Assembly (NCBI RefSeq): GCF_016734765.1
Contig: NZ_JAERQE010000004.1
Coordinates: 224,584-288,583 of the forward strand
Length of the DNA: 64,000 nucleotides
From: Microvirga soli
GTDB taxonomy: Bacteria; Pseudomonadota; Alphaproteobacteria; Rhizobiales; Beijerinckiaceae
Direction of reading: 5' to 3'
This document shows positions 8,312-15,835 of this stretch, piece after piece. A model generated the notes under the pieces. The model made no database searches. It had not been told where the DNA came from and worked only from the letters and a program-made list of their open reading frames with translations. Position numbers and translations under genes: made by a program. Every line of letters begins with the position of its first letter. The stretch's first letter is position 1.

Positions 8312-10624
8312 TTGGCTAAACGTCCGAACGCCCAGATCAACCTGCCCTCCCGCGAAGAGGTCGTGTCCTTCATCACCCAGGCCCAGGGCAAGGTGGGAAA
8401 GCGCGAGATCGCCCATCGCTTCAATATCAAGGGCAGTGACCGCATCTGGCTCAAGCAGATCCTCAAGGACTTGGAGATCGAGGGCGTTGTCGATCGTCGC
8501 GGCAAGACCATGCACAAGGCAGGCCAGCTGCCCTCGGTCGTGATGGCAGACATCACCAGGCGGGATCGGGACGGCGAGTTGATTGCGGTGCCGACCGAGT
8601 GGGACGAGGAGGAGCACGGCACGATCCCGACGATCATCATCGTGTCGCCGCGCAAGCCGCGCCCCGGCATGCCGGTCGCCGGCCTCGGAGACCGGGCGCT
8701 CCTGCGGGTCGATCCGCTTAAAGCCGGCGACATCCACCGCTATTCCGGCCGCGTCACCAAGATCATCGCCAAGAAGCAGGCCCAGGTGCTCGGCATCTTC
8801 CGCAGCCTGCCCGAAGGTGGCGGCAGGCTGATCCCAGTCGACAAGAAGGCGCGCGGTGAGGAACTGCAGATCAGGCCCGGCGACGAGGCCGAGGCCCAGG
8901 ATGGCGACCTGATCGCCGTCTCCATCGTCAAGCACGGCCGCTTCGGACTGCCGACCGCGAAGGTGAAGGAGCGCCTCGGCTCCGTGAAGTCCGAGAAGGC
9001 CGTGAGCCTCATTGCGATCTTCGCGCACAACATTCCCAACGAATTTCCGAAAGCGGTGCTGGACGAAGCCGCGGCTGCGAAGCCTGCCACCTTGGACGGC
9101 CGCGAGGATTGGCGCGCCCTGCCCCTCGTGACCATCGATCCGCCGGACGCCAAGGATCACGACGACGCCGTCCATGCGGTGCCAGACGATGACCCGAACA
9201 ACCAAGGCGGCTTCATCGTCACCGTGGCGATTGCCGACGTGTCGGCCTATGTGCGCCCCGGCTCCGCCATGGACGGGCAAGCGCAGGAGCGCGGCAACTC
9301 GGTCTACTTCCCTGACCGGGTCGTGCCCATGCTGCCGGAGCGGATCTCCAACGATCTCTGCTCCCTGAGGCCTCGCGAGGATCGCCCTGCCCTTGCGGTC
9401 CGCATGGTAATCGCCCCCGACGGGCGAAAGATCCGCCACAGCTTCCACCGGGTGATGATGCGCTCGGCCGAGAAGCTCTCCTACCAGCAGGCTCAAGCCG
9501 CCATCGATGGCCGCCCGGACGAGTTCACGACGCCGATCCTCGACACGATCCTCAAGCCCCTGTGGGCCGCCTATGGGCTGGTGAAGAAGGCGCGCGACAT
9601 TCGCGAGCCGCTCTTCCTCGACCTGCCTGAGCGCAAGATCGTGCTCAAACCCGACGGCACCGTGGACCGGGTCTTCGTGCCCGAGCGGTTGGAGGCGCAC
9701 AAGCTCATCGAGGAGTTCATGATCCTCGCCAACGTGGCGGCGGCGGAAGCCCTGGAGCAGGCGCAGTCTGACCTGATCTACCGGGTTCACGACGAGCCCT
9801 CGCTGGAGAAGATGCGCTCTTTGAGCGAGGTGCTCGCCTCCATCGGCCTCAAGATCCCAGGACAGGGGCCGATCAGGCCCGAGCTGTTCAACCGCATCCT
9901 GCGCAGCGTCGACGGCTCCGAGCACCAGCTTTTCATCAATGAAGTGGTGCTGCGCTCCCAATCCCAGGCTGAGTATTCGGCAGAAAATTACGGCCATTTC
10001 GGCCTGAACCTGAAGCGGTACGCCCATTTCACCTCCCCCATCCGGCGCTATGCGGACCTCATCGTCCACCGGGCGCTCATCGCGGCCCTTAAGTTCGGTA
10101 AGGATGGCCTGCCCGGGAGCACCACGCGGGCGGAGCTGATCGAGATCAGCGCCAAGATCTCGGCGGCTGAGCGGCGGGCTATGGCGGCGGAGCGTGAGAC
10201 AATCGACCGCCTGATCGCGCACTTCCTCGCCGACCGGATCGGGGCCACATTCGACGGGCAGATCTCGGGCGTGTCGAAGGCCGGCCTCTTCATCAAGCTG
10301 CATGAGACCGGCGCGGACGGCTTCGTTCCGGCGGCCACCATCGGCAACGACTATTATCGCTACGACGAGACCACCCACTCGATGCGCGGCGAGGATACTG
10401 GCGAGACCTATCGGCTTGGCGACAAGGTGGAGGTGAAGCTGGTGGAGGCGGCGCCCGTGGCGGGCGCGCTTCGTTTCGAGCTCCTCACCAAGGGCCGGGT
10501 CACGAGCAAGACCGGTGGCGGCGGCCGAAAGGGCGGCAAGCGGCCGGCTCGCCGGGCCAAGGCGGCTGAAGCCTCGGCCCGCTTCCCGACCCGGGTGAAG
10601 GTCAAGCGGCGCGGACGCGCCTGA
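8312..10624 (+). CDS. rnr: Ribonuclease R
   Basis: A 3'-5' exoribonuclease of the RNB family that degrades structured RNA. Motifs are clear: an N-terminal winged-helix region (LPSREEVVSFI...KREIAHRF), cold-shock domains, the RNB catalytic block (VTIDPPDAKDHDDAVHA, with the acidic metal ligands), NLKRYAHFTSPIRRYADL, an S1 domain (GATFDGQISGVSKAGLFI) and a basic tail. The frame is open to an ATG at 8207, but neither it nor the ATG at 8234 has a ribosome-binding site and both follow a terminator closely. A TTG at 8312 gives a protein of 770 residues whose start fits relatives; the true start is uncertain. It heads rnr-DUF983-Nudix, with a 15-base gap to the next gene. Confidence 0.93.
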   Translation: MAKRPNAQINLPSREEVVSFITQAQGKVGKREIAHRFNIKGSDRIWLKQILKDLEIEGVVDRRGKTMHKAGQLPSVVMADITRRDRDGELIAVPTEWDEEEHGTIPTIIIVSPRKPRPGMPVAGLGDRALLRVDPLKAGDIHRYSGRVTKIIAKKQAQVLGIFRSLPEGGGRLIPVDKKARGEELQIRPGDEAEAQDGDLIAVSIVKHGRFGLPTAKVKERLGSVKSEKAVSLIAIFAHNIPNEFPKAVLDEAAAAKPATLDGREDWRALPLVTIDPPDAKDHDDAVHAVPDDDPNNQGGFIVTVAIADVSAYVRPGSAMDGQAQERGNSVYFPDRVVPMLPERISNDLCSLRPREDRPALAVRMVIAPDGRKIRHSFHRVMMRSAEKLSYQQAQAAIDGRPDEFTTPILDTILKPLWAAYGLVKKARDIREPLFLDLPERKIVLKPDGTVDRVFVPERLEAHKLIEEFMILANVAAAEALEQAQSDLIYRVHDEPSLEKMRSLSEVLASIGLKIPGQGPIRPELFNRILRSVDGSEHQLFINEVVLRSQSQAEYSAENYGHFGLNLKRYAHFTSPIRRYADLIVHRALIAALKFGKDGLPGSTTRAELIEISAKISAAERRAMAAERETIDRLIAHFLADRIGATFDGQISGVSKAGLFIKLHETGADGFVPAATIGNDYYRYDETTHSMRGEDTGETYRLGDKVEVKLVEAAPVAGALRFELLTKGRVTSKTGGGGRKGGKRPARRAKAAEASARFPTRVKVKRRGRA

Positions 10625-10639
10625 CAAGAAGGACGAGGC

Positions 10640-11068
10640 ATGTCTTTGACGATCAAGACCGCAGCGGCGGCGGATGCGGGCGAGGTGAAGGCCGTTCCCG
10701 CCATGCGGCGTGGATTCCTGGGTCATTGCCCAGCCTGCAACAAAGGCCGGCTGTTCGGACGCTTTCTCAAGGTCGTCGATCAGTGCGAAGCCTGCGGGAC
10801 GGAGCTTCACCACCACCGGGCCGATGACCTGCCACCCTATCTGGTGATCTTCATCGTCGGCCATCTCATCGGCTACGGCATCCTCATGACGGAGACCAAG
10901 CTCGAGGTGCCCATGTGGGTGCATCTGGCCACCTGGCCTGCGCTCACGCTGATCCTGTGCCTCGCGCTGCTTCAGCCGGTGAAAGGCGCTGTCGTGGGGC
11001 TGCAATACGCGCTAGGTATGCATGGCTTCGGGGCAGCCCGCGCCAAGAAGAACGACGAGGACAATTGA
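10640..11068 (+). CDS. DUF983 family membrane protein
   Basis: A 142-residue protein with two Cys pairs near the start (CPAC and CEAC, a likely zinc ribbon), the conserved DDLPPYL motif and two membrane segments after it. This is the DUF983 layout. Function is unknown; the gene is regularly found beside rnr in alphaproteobacteria. AAGGA lies 9 bases before the ATG. Its stop is 2 bases before the GTG start of the Nudix gene, so the two are probably co-translated. Confidence 0.85.
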   Translation: MSLTIKTAAAADAGEVKAVPAMRRGFLGHCPACNKGRLFGRFLKVVDQCEACGTELHHHRADDLPPYLVIFIVGHLIGYGILMTETKLEVPMWVHLATWPALTLILCLALLQPVKGAVVGLQYALGMHGFGAARAKKNDEDN

Positions 11069-11070
11069 AC

Positions 11071-11823
11071 GTGACGGATATCGAAACCCTGGCGAAGATG
11101 GATCGCCTCGTTTCCGCTGAGACCAACCCCAAGGCTCCCGTCCTCCGCCCCGTCGACGCCGCGACCCTCATCATCATCGACCGCAAGGCGAAGACCCCGA
11201 AGGTCCTCATGGGCAAGCGCCATGCGGGGCTGAAATTCATGCCGGGCAAGTTCGTGTTTCCCGGTGGGCGCATCGAGGCCGGCGACCGTTCCATGACGGT
11301 GACGGGCGCCCTCCACCCCCGTGCCGAGCAGGCCCTCATGGCCCGGGTCACCCGGCCCTCGGCCCAGCGTTGCCGGGCTCTCGCCCTCGCGGCTGTGCGG
11401 GAAACCTTCGAGGAGACCGGCCTGATGCTCGGCACCAAAGAATACGGCAGCCCGGAGCGCGCGCCAGCCGGCACTGTCTGGACGACGTTTCAGGAGCGGG
11501 GTGTCCATCCGGATCTCGAGGCCCTTCAGTTCATCGGCAGAGCCATTACGCCGCCAAAGCGGGTCAGGCGGTTCGACACCCGTTTCTTCTCCGTCGACCG
11601 CACCGCCATCGCTGACGAGGTCGAAGGCGTTATCGGGCCTGAAGCCGAGCTTGTGGAACTGGCCTGGGTGACCATCGATCAGGCCAAAGCCTTGGACCTG
11701 CCGCCCATCACCACGGTGATCCTCGGAGAGCTGGAAGCCCGCATCGCCGCCGGATTCGCTCCCCAGCTCCCAGTTCCTTTCTTCCACCAGCAGCGCGGAC
11801 GGTTTGTCAGGGAACTGCTGTAG
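11071..11823 (+). CDS. Nudix hydrolase with an expanded Nudix box
   Basis: A 250-residue hydrolase acting on a nucleoside diphosphate linked to another group. The Nudix signature is present but split: FPGGRIEAGD is followed by about 35 inserted residues before RETFEETGL, whereas the classic box has only 7 residues there. This pattern resembles the NUDT7/8/19-like branch (acyl-CoA or related substrates); the substrate is not deducible. The GTG at 11071 is chosen because GAGG lies 10 bases upstream and the upstream part of the frame overlaps DUF983. Third gene of the rnr operon. Confidence 0.82.
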   Translation: MTDIETLAKMDRLVSAETNPKAPVLRPVDAATLIIIDRKAKTPKVLMGKRHAGLKFMPGKFVFPGGRIEAGDRSMTVTGALHPRAEQALMARVTRPSAQRCRALALAAVRETFEETGLMLGTKEYGSPERAPAGTVWTTFQERGVHPDLEALQFIGRAITPPKRVRRFDTRFFSVDRTAIADEVEGVIGPEAELVELAWVTIDQAKALDLPPITTVILGELEARIAAGFAPQLPVPFFHQQRGRFVRELL

Positions 11824-11831
11824 CCTGGATT

Positions 11832-11934
11832 GTCAGCCCGGACGAAGCGTAGCGAAGATCCGGGATTGCTAGCAGGGGAAAGGCGCCACTCTCGTCCAGC
11901 GATCTCGGGTTCTGCTTGGCAGCTCCGGGATGAC
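11832..11934. repeat. REP-like intergenic element with imperfect terminal inverted repeats
   Basis: About 103 bases bounded by GTCAGCCCGGA and TCCGGGATGAC (10 of 11 bases pair), with an internal palindromic GGACGAAGCGTAGCGAAG segment. The style matches short intergenic repeats that are common in Rhizobiales genomes; a related element occurs at 40182-40335. Confidence 0.5.
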
Positions 11935-12019
11935 GTTGAGGGTGATAATCCGTCCCCTTCCTGCCCCTCGACCCTTGACTGGGCCCCGATATTCAGGCAT
12001 GGGAACCGCACGATTTTCC

Positions 12020-12040
12020 GGCCGGGTTCGCCCGGCCTTT
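12020..12040 (+). terminator. Terminator-like hairpin before rpmG
   Basis: GGCCGGG-TTCG-CCCGGCC is a stable tetraloop hairpin followed by TTTGCGTTT. It could end the rnr-DUF983-Nudix transcript or act in the rpmG leader; the T run is interrupted. Confidence 0.45.
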
Positions 12041-12099
12041 GCGTTTCGGCGATGCCTTGAGCCTCCCGAACTGCCGAATAGCACAAGAGGTCCTGAACC

Positions 12100-12267
12100 A
12101 TGGCCAAAGCCGCAACGATCAAAGTGAAGCTCGTCTCCACCGCCGACACGGGCTATTTCTACGTGACGAAGAAGAACTCGCGCACGATGACCGAGAAGAT
12201 GAGCTTCAAGAAGTACGACCCCGTCGCGAAGAAGCACGTCGAGTTCAAGGAAGCCAAGATCAAGTAA
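12100..12267 (+). CDS. rpmG: 50S ribosomal protein L33
   Basis: A 55-residue protein of the large ribosomal subunit. The sequence begins [20 protein letters not shown] and continues with TKKNSRTM and MSFKKYDP, the standard L33 pattern in alphaproteobacteria; it lacks the CxxC zinc ligands of the zinc-binding form. AGAGG lies 9 bases before the ATG. It probably has its own transcript, ended by the terminator at 12294. In relatives rpmG usually sits beside rnr on one side and pleD-divK on the other; here divK is about 7.4 kb away. Confidence 0.95.
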   Translation: MAKAATIKVKLVSTADTGYFYVTKKNSRTMTEKMSFKKYDPVAKKHVEFKEAKIK

Positions 12268-12293
12268 TCGGCTTTACATCGAACCGCTCAATT

Positions 12294-12320
12294 AAAAACC
12301 GCCCGACAAGGGCGGTTTTT
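12294..12320 (+). terminator. Rho-independent terminator of rpmG
   Basis: Stem AAAAACCGCCC / GGGCGGTTTTT with a 5-base loop, 26 bases after the rpmG stop. Confidence 0.9.
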
Positions 12321-12371
12321 ATGTTTCCGAGGGATGAAAGGGCAGCCCAGATAGGTTGCCCTCTGTGCCGC

Positions 12372-12953
12372 TCAGCGGCTCGAACGGGTGTCTTCCCAGC
12401 GACGAACACGGTCCATCTCGCGGATCTGGCGGCGGCTTATCGAACCCGTGCTAACCACATCCCGGCGATAGGCCCGGACGACACGGGGACGGTCGCGATC
12501 ACGATAGACCACCCGGGTGCGGTAACGCGGCTCGCGATAAACCACACGTGTCGCCATGCGCGGCTGACGGTAGACAACGCGGGTCTGGTAGACCGGGGCA
12601 GGCTGGTAGACGACTCGGGTTACGGGCGCAGAGTAATAACCGTAAGCCGGATAGTTATAGGCCGGATAGGCCGCCGGATAACCGTAGCCGTAGTTGTAGG
12701 AGGTACGATAGCCGTAACCCGGACCGCCGTATGGATAGGAGCCGTAGCCGTAGCCGTAACCGGGATAGGCATAGGACGGCGTAGCCGCAGCGGTGAGCAG
12801 ACCGCCGAGAACTGCCCCGCCGATCAGGCCGGCCGCAACCGCGCCGCCGTTGTTCCAACCGCCACGGTGGTAGCGTCGGTACTGGGCGTCGGCTGTTCCG
12901 ACGCTTCCGACAGTGATGATGGCAACACTGGCCAGTAATGCGAACTTCTTCAT
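12372..12953 (-). CDS. Secreted Gly/Tyr-rich glycine-zipper protein
   Basis: A 193-residue exported protein of unknown role. A signal peptide (MKKFALLASVAIITVGSVGTADA) is followed by a glycine-zipper stretch (AAGLIGGAVLGGLLTAAA), a Tyr/Gly/Pro-rich low-complexity part (residues about 65-110) and a series of TRVVYR/RVVYQ repeats before a basic end. Such proteins are common small envelope proteins in Hyphomicrobiales. The frame is open 57 codons further upstream, but the ATG at 12953 has GAGG 6 bases before it and starts a good signal peptide. Confidence 0.75.
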   Translation of the reverse strand: MKKFALLASVAIITVGSVGTADAQYRRYHRGGWNNGGAVAAGLIGGAVLGGLLTAAATPSYAYPGYGYGYGSYPYGGPGYGYRTSYNYGYGYPAAYPAYNYPAYGYYSAPVTRVVYQPAPVYQTRVVYRQPRMATRVVYREPRYRTRVVYRDRDRPRVVRAYRRDVVSTGSISRRQIREMDRVRRWEDTRSSR

Positions 12954-13153
12954 GTTCGACCTCGTGAGAAGCGGCAAATACCCTTCAATGGAAAACCAAT
13001 TCATAACTTGAGGTTTGGTTCGCAGCTTGGCTGCCAAACCCTTATCTTTATTTGCGAAATCACGCTTTTCTGAAGATTCGTTCAGAATTGCTGGACGCTT
13101 GAAGTAACAGAGACCCTGCAACAAGGCTCCGCGCCTTCAGGAGGCCGAACAGC

Positions 13154-13789
13154 TCAATGCGCATAGACCTGCGAGCGCGGGAATATAGTATTCCCGGCCA
13201 CTACCTGGGCAATCACGCCGGCGATCTTGTCGCCGCCCTTCGCGGAGGGTTCGATGGGATTGGCATAATCGTCAGGCTCGTCGCAGATGAGGCGCAGGTC
13301 GATCAGGGGGAGCCTGCGGGTGAAAGCCTCACGGGTGATGACGTCGTTGAAGATGGACAAAGCCGTCACCACGAGGCGCTGCTCCTGGGGGTCGGGAAAG
13401 CGGGCGTCGTAGATCGTGCAGATTGCGGTCGGCAGCCGCTGGTCGAGAATGCTGTCCAGCATGGCGCGATAGTTGCGGGAAAACTCGTCCTGTACAGCGG
13501 CAAACTTTCCAATCACCTCGGCAACGGAACGTGCGCTCTCGCGCAGGATCCCGCTGCTGCGCCGCGCATCGTTGCCCCCGACGCTCACAATGAGATGGCT
13601 TGCGTCTGAGGGCACCCGGGACATCTGGCTTAGGACCCCTGTCGTGACGGCGCCGTCGACCGCGCAGAGCGTTGCCTTCCACCCTGCGGGCAACTTTGCC
13701 CGGATCTGCTTGATCACATCCGGCTCGCCGCGCCGCACATAGGCGCCGTTGTCGAAGATGCTGTCGCCGAGCAGAACAACGTGGGTCAT
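13154..13789 (-). CDS. SGNH/GDSL-fold protein with altered catalytic dyad
   Basis: A 211-residue SGNH-hydrolase-fold protein. Block I is GDSIFDN (S10) and block III is GGND (N73), both intact. In block V the usual D-x-x-H is N-P-I-E (N177, E180), so the catalytic Asp and His appear to be Asn and Glu. It may be a subfamily using different residues, or a binding rather than hydrolytic protein. No signal peptide is visible. Its ATG overlaps the stop of the response regulator upstream by one base, which implies translational coupling. Confidence 0.75.
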   Translation of the reverse strand: MTHVVLLGDSIFDNGAYVRRGEPDVIKQIRAKLPAGWKATLCAVDGAVTTGVLSQMSRVPSDASHLIVSVGGNDARRSSGILRESARSVAEVIGKFAAVQDEFSRNYRAMLDSILDQRLPTAICTIYDARFPDPQEQRLVVTALSIFNDVITREAFTRRLPLIDLRLICDEPDDYANPIEPSAKGGDKIAGVIAQVVAGNTIFPRSQVYAH

Positions 13790-14181
13790 CAGCCTCTCTC
13801 GAGGAGCCGGTTCAGGGTTGGAACGAGGTGGGTCGTCAGATACGGTTTGGCGACGAATTCGCCGCCCGGCGGTACGGGACCCGAGGTGGCGTCGGAATGG
13901 CCGGACATCATCACCACCGCGAGGTCCGGCCAGCGCCTGCGCGCCAAGCCGGCGAGTTCGTGTCCGTCGATCCTGCCCGGCAGGTGAGCGTCGGTCACGA
14001 GGCCATCAACCGCAGGCGAGACTTCGAGATGCTTCAGGGCTTCGTCCGAATCCGCTGCCTCCAGAACGTCAAAAGAGGCGTCCCGCAGGTGGCTGGCAAT
14101 GGCCTGCCGGATGGTCGGCTCCTCGTCCACCAGAACGATCACCGGAAGTTGGTTTTGCGAAGGCACGCGCCCGTTTCCCAT
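13789..14181 (-). CDS. Single-domain response regulator
   Basis: A 130-residue receiver domain without an output domain. Expected residues are present: acidic pocket D19/E20, phosphorylation site D64 (LVTDAHLPG), S93 and K112 (FVAKPY). It could pass phosphate in a relay or work by protein contact. It is translationally coupled to the SGNH gene (TGATG). Upstream lies an EcfG-like promoter (GGAAC, 17 bases, AGTT), part of a divergent pair. No clear ribosome-binding site precedes the ATG at 14181; a GTG five codons on is an alternative. Single-domain receivers are known members of the alphaproteobacterial general stress response, which fits the promoter. Confidence 0.8.
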   Translation of the reverse strand: MGNGRVPSQNQLPVIVLVDEEPTIRQAIASHLRDASFDVLEAADSDEALKHLEVSPAVDGLVTDAHLPGRIDGHELAGLARRRWPDLAVVMMSGHSDATSGPVPPGGEFVAKPYLTTHLVPTLNRLLERG

Positions 14182-14205
14182 CTCAAGAAGAAAGCGTGCT
14201 GCGAC

Positions 14206-14231
14206 AACTGAGGGAAAGCTGTCCTTGTTCC
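14206..14231 (-). promoter_or_regulatory. EcfG-like promoter for the response regulator-SGNH pair
   Basis: Minus strand: GGAAC (14231-14227), 17 bases, AGTT (14209-14206). It differs from the EcfG consensus only at the first base of the -10 element. The start point would be about 20 bases before the ATG. Confidence 0.5.
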
Positions 14232-14257
14232 GCAGCGCAGTCCCTGCCCGTCAGACC

Positions 14258-14283
14258 GGAACGGGGTGTCGCAGGCGGACGTT
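14258..14283 (+). promoter_or_regulatory. EcfG-type promoter for the 86-residue membrane protein
   Basis: GGAAC (14258-14262), 17 bases, CGTT (14280-14283), a perfect consensus match. It lies 26 bases from the oppositely directed EcfG-like promoter at 14206-14231, so the pair forms a divergent stress-controlled region. Confidence 0.7.
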
Positions 14284-14319
14284 GATCCTAGGCCCGATGA
14301 CGGGCCGAGGAGAGATCAG

Positions 14320-14580
14320 ATGATCGAGACACTCAAGGTATCCTTGCTGACCATGATGCTGACGGTCTGGAGTGCCATCGCCATGGCCCAGACATCGCCG
14401 GGCGGCATACCCGGAACACCAGGCGGCGGAACGACCTCCCCGTCGGGTACGACGACGGGTACCACTCCGGGCACGGCTGCAGGGGAAGGCATGGACTGGG
14501 TCTGGATCATCGTCGCAGTGGTCGTGGTTGCGGCCCTGCTCTACTACTTCCTCGGGCGTGGCCGCAGCACACGAGTTTGA
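14320..14580 (+). CDS. Small exported or membrane protein with a Thr/Gly/Pro linker
   Basis: An 86-residue protein of unknown function. It has an N-terminal hydrophobic segment or signal peptide (LKVSLLTMMLTVWSAIAMA), a Gly/Thr/Pro/Ser-rich linker (about residues 25-56), and a C-terminal membrane span (WVWIIVAVVVVAALLYYFL) with a short basic tail. GAGGAGA stands just before the ATG at 14320; the frame continues upstream without support. The perfect EcfG-type promoter at 14258-14283 makes it a likely general stress gene. Confidence 0.65.
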   Translation: MIETLKVSLLTMMLTVWSAIAMAQTSPGGIPGTPGGGTTSPSGTTTGTTPGTAAGEGMDWVWIIVAVVVVAALLYYFLGRGRSTRV

Positions 14581-14599
14581 CGGCGCGCCTTACTAGCAG

Positions 14600-14923
14600 T
14601 CAGGCTGGCGGCGTCCCGCTGCCGGCCTGGAAGAACGGCCTGAAGTTCTCCAGCCAGGATGCCAGCCACATTTCGAGGGCTTGTCTGGCGGCCTGTTCCG
14701 TAGGCCCATAACCCCAAACGTCCTCCTGCAGAGGCGTCGACCAGATCCAGAACCGGTTGCTGCCGTCATAGGCCACGCTGCCCACCTCGACGGATCCCAC
14801 GAAACCGACATGGCGGTTGAGCGGCACGCCAGCCACCTGGTCCTGACGCCATTCGATCCTGCTCATCCGCCGCCGAATCCTCTCCATGACGTCCGGCGAA
14901 CTAGAGCGGACAGGTACCGACAC
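14600..14923 (-). CDS. Hypothetical protein
   Basis: A 107-residue protein I do not recognise. It contains an N-terminal basic stretch (ERIRRRMSRIEW), a central part with alternating hydrophobic residues (GFVGSVEVGSVAYDG) and a Trp-rich helical end (ALEMWLASWLENF). The GTG at 14923 is chosen because GAGGA lies 9 bases upstream. It points toward the 86-residue protein gene (tail to tail), and its upstream region is shared with the EcfG-type promoter at 14940, which faces the other way. A GTG start and an unknown fold keep confidence moderate. Confidence 0.55.
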   Translation of the reverse strand: MSVPVRSSSPDVMERIRRRMSRIEWRQDQVAGVPLNRHVGFVGSVEVGSVAYDGSNRFWIWSTPLQEDVWGYGPTEQAARQALEMWLASWLENFRPFFQAGSGTPPA

Positions 14924-14939
14924 AAGGCCAGGTCCTCAC

Positions 14940-14964
14940 GGAACAGGCACGCACTCCTGACGTT
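14940..14964 (+). promoter_or_regulatory. EcfG-type promoter heading the 15.0-16.0 kb small-gene run
   Basis: GGAAC (14940-14944), 16 bases, CGTT (14961-14964). Transcription would begin near 14970, about 23 bases before the first GTG start at 14993. Confidence 0.7.
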
Positions 14965-14992
14965 GGCGAACAGACATTGAGGGAGAGATCCG

Positions 14993-15100
14993 GTGGAAGG
15001 CGGGGCGATTTGGCTGACGATGATCGGCACGATCATCGTGCTGTCCGGCCTCATTGTCCGGCTTGCCACCCTGCTCCGTCGCCGATCCCTCAAACGATAG
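14993..15100 (+). CDS. 35-residue single-span membrane peptide
   Basis: A tiny open frame with GTG start. GAGGGAGA ends 4 bases upstream. The peptide begins acidic (EGG), has one hydrophobic span (AIWLTMIGTIIVLSGLIV) and ends strongly basic (RRRSLKR), the layout of a small N-out/C-in membrane protein. It is the first frame after the EcfG-type promoter at 14940 and lies 19 bases before the glutaredoxin-like gene. No family is recognised. Confidence 0.5.
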   Translation: MEGGAIWLTMIGTIIVLSGLIVRLATLLRRRSLKR

Positions 15101-15119
15101 CACCCGAAAGGACGCAAAC

Positions 15120-15383
15120 TTGAAGCTCGAACTCATCCACAAATGGGCCTGCCCCTACTCGGCCCGCGTCCGCGACTTTATCGAAGAGCGCGGATTGAAG
15201 GACCAGATTGCGTTCACAGAAGTGACGGAGACGGAAGACGCGAAGAACAGGCTCGCGCAGCTGACCGGAAAGACTCAGGTGCCCTGCCTCGTCGTCGATG
15301 GGGAGCCGATCCTGGAAAGCCGGGACATCATTCAGTGGCTCGATCAGAACATCGGCGGCGCACAAAACGCTGCCAAGGCGTGA
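15120..15383 (+). CDS. Glutaredoxin-like / GST N-terminal domain protein
   Basis: An 87-residue thioredoxin-fold protein. It has a monothiol-type CPYS active site at residues 11-14, the cis-proline VPCL near residue 54, and the glutathione-binding ESRDIIQWLD end, typical of glutaredoxins and GST N-terminal domains. The likely role is thiol redox repair with glutathione. A TTG start at 15120 is chosen because AAGGA lies 7 bases upstream; the frame further upstream is not protein-like. It is the second gene behind the EcfG-type promoter at 14940, and its stop is 4 bases before the SPW gene. Confidence 0.8.
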   Translation: MKLELIHKWACPYSARVRDFIEERGLKDQIAFTEVTETEDAKNRLAQLTGKTQVPCLVVDGEPILESRDIIQWLDQNIGGAQNAAKA

Positions 15384-15387
15384 GAGC

Positions 15388-15765
15388 ATGATGCGTTTCC
15401 TTCCTACCCGCGTGCATGGCGTGATCGACTACCTGTGGGGCATCGCGCTCATGGCGAGCCCCTGGCTCTTCGGCTTTGCGGATGTGCCGGCCGCCACATG
15501 GGTGGCCATCGTGTTCGGCGCGGGAGCAATCCTGTATTCCGCTCTGACCGCGTACGAACTTGGCGTCCTGAAGATCCTGCCGATGCCCTTGCATCTCATC
15601 CTCGACGGGCTCGGCGGCGCGGTGCTGGCCGCCTCTCCGTTCCTGTTCGGCTTCGCCGACCAGGTGCTATGGCCGCATGTTCTTTTCGGCTCGTTCTCCG
15701 TCGTCGCGTGCCTTGTCACACATCTCGAACCCATGTTGACGACAGGCCACCGCGAACCGGCCTGA
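15388..15765 (+). CDS. SPW repeat membrane protein
   Basis: A 125-residue membrane protein with four spans and two SPW repeats (ASPWLFGFAD and ASPFLFGFAD), each followed by two hydrophobic segments. This is the DoxX-like SPW family of unknown function. It starts 5 bases after the glutaredoxin-like gene and is probably in the same transcript as the 35-residue peptide. No strong ribosome-binding site is seen, so coupling to the gene before it is likely. Confidence 0.8.
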   Translation: MMRFLPTRVHGVIDYLWGIALMASPWLFGFADVPAATWVAIVFGAGAILYSALTAYELGVLKILPMPLHLILDGLGGAVLAASPFLFGFADQVLWPHVLFGSFSVVACLVTHLEPMLTTGHREPA

Positions 15766-15835
15766 ATACCCAGGAAACGCCGTTGACGGGCATTCCGGGC
15801 AGGAGCAGCATCATGGCGCCACAAGGGAGGCCGCC

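Noticed and set aside
8291..11005. 904-codon open frame opposite rnr and DUF983
   Set aside because: Antisense shadow in high-GC DNA; His/Arg/Gly-rich product without recognisable domains, against a clear RNase R on the other strand.
12039..12938. 299-codon open frame on the + strand over rpmG and the Gly/Tyr-rich protein gene
   Set aside because: It crosses rpmG in another frame and a terminator, and is antisense to a gene with a good signal peptide.
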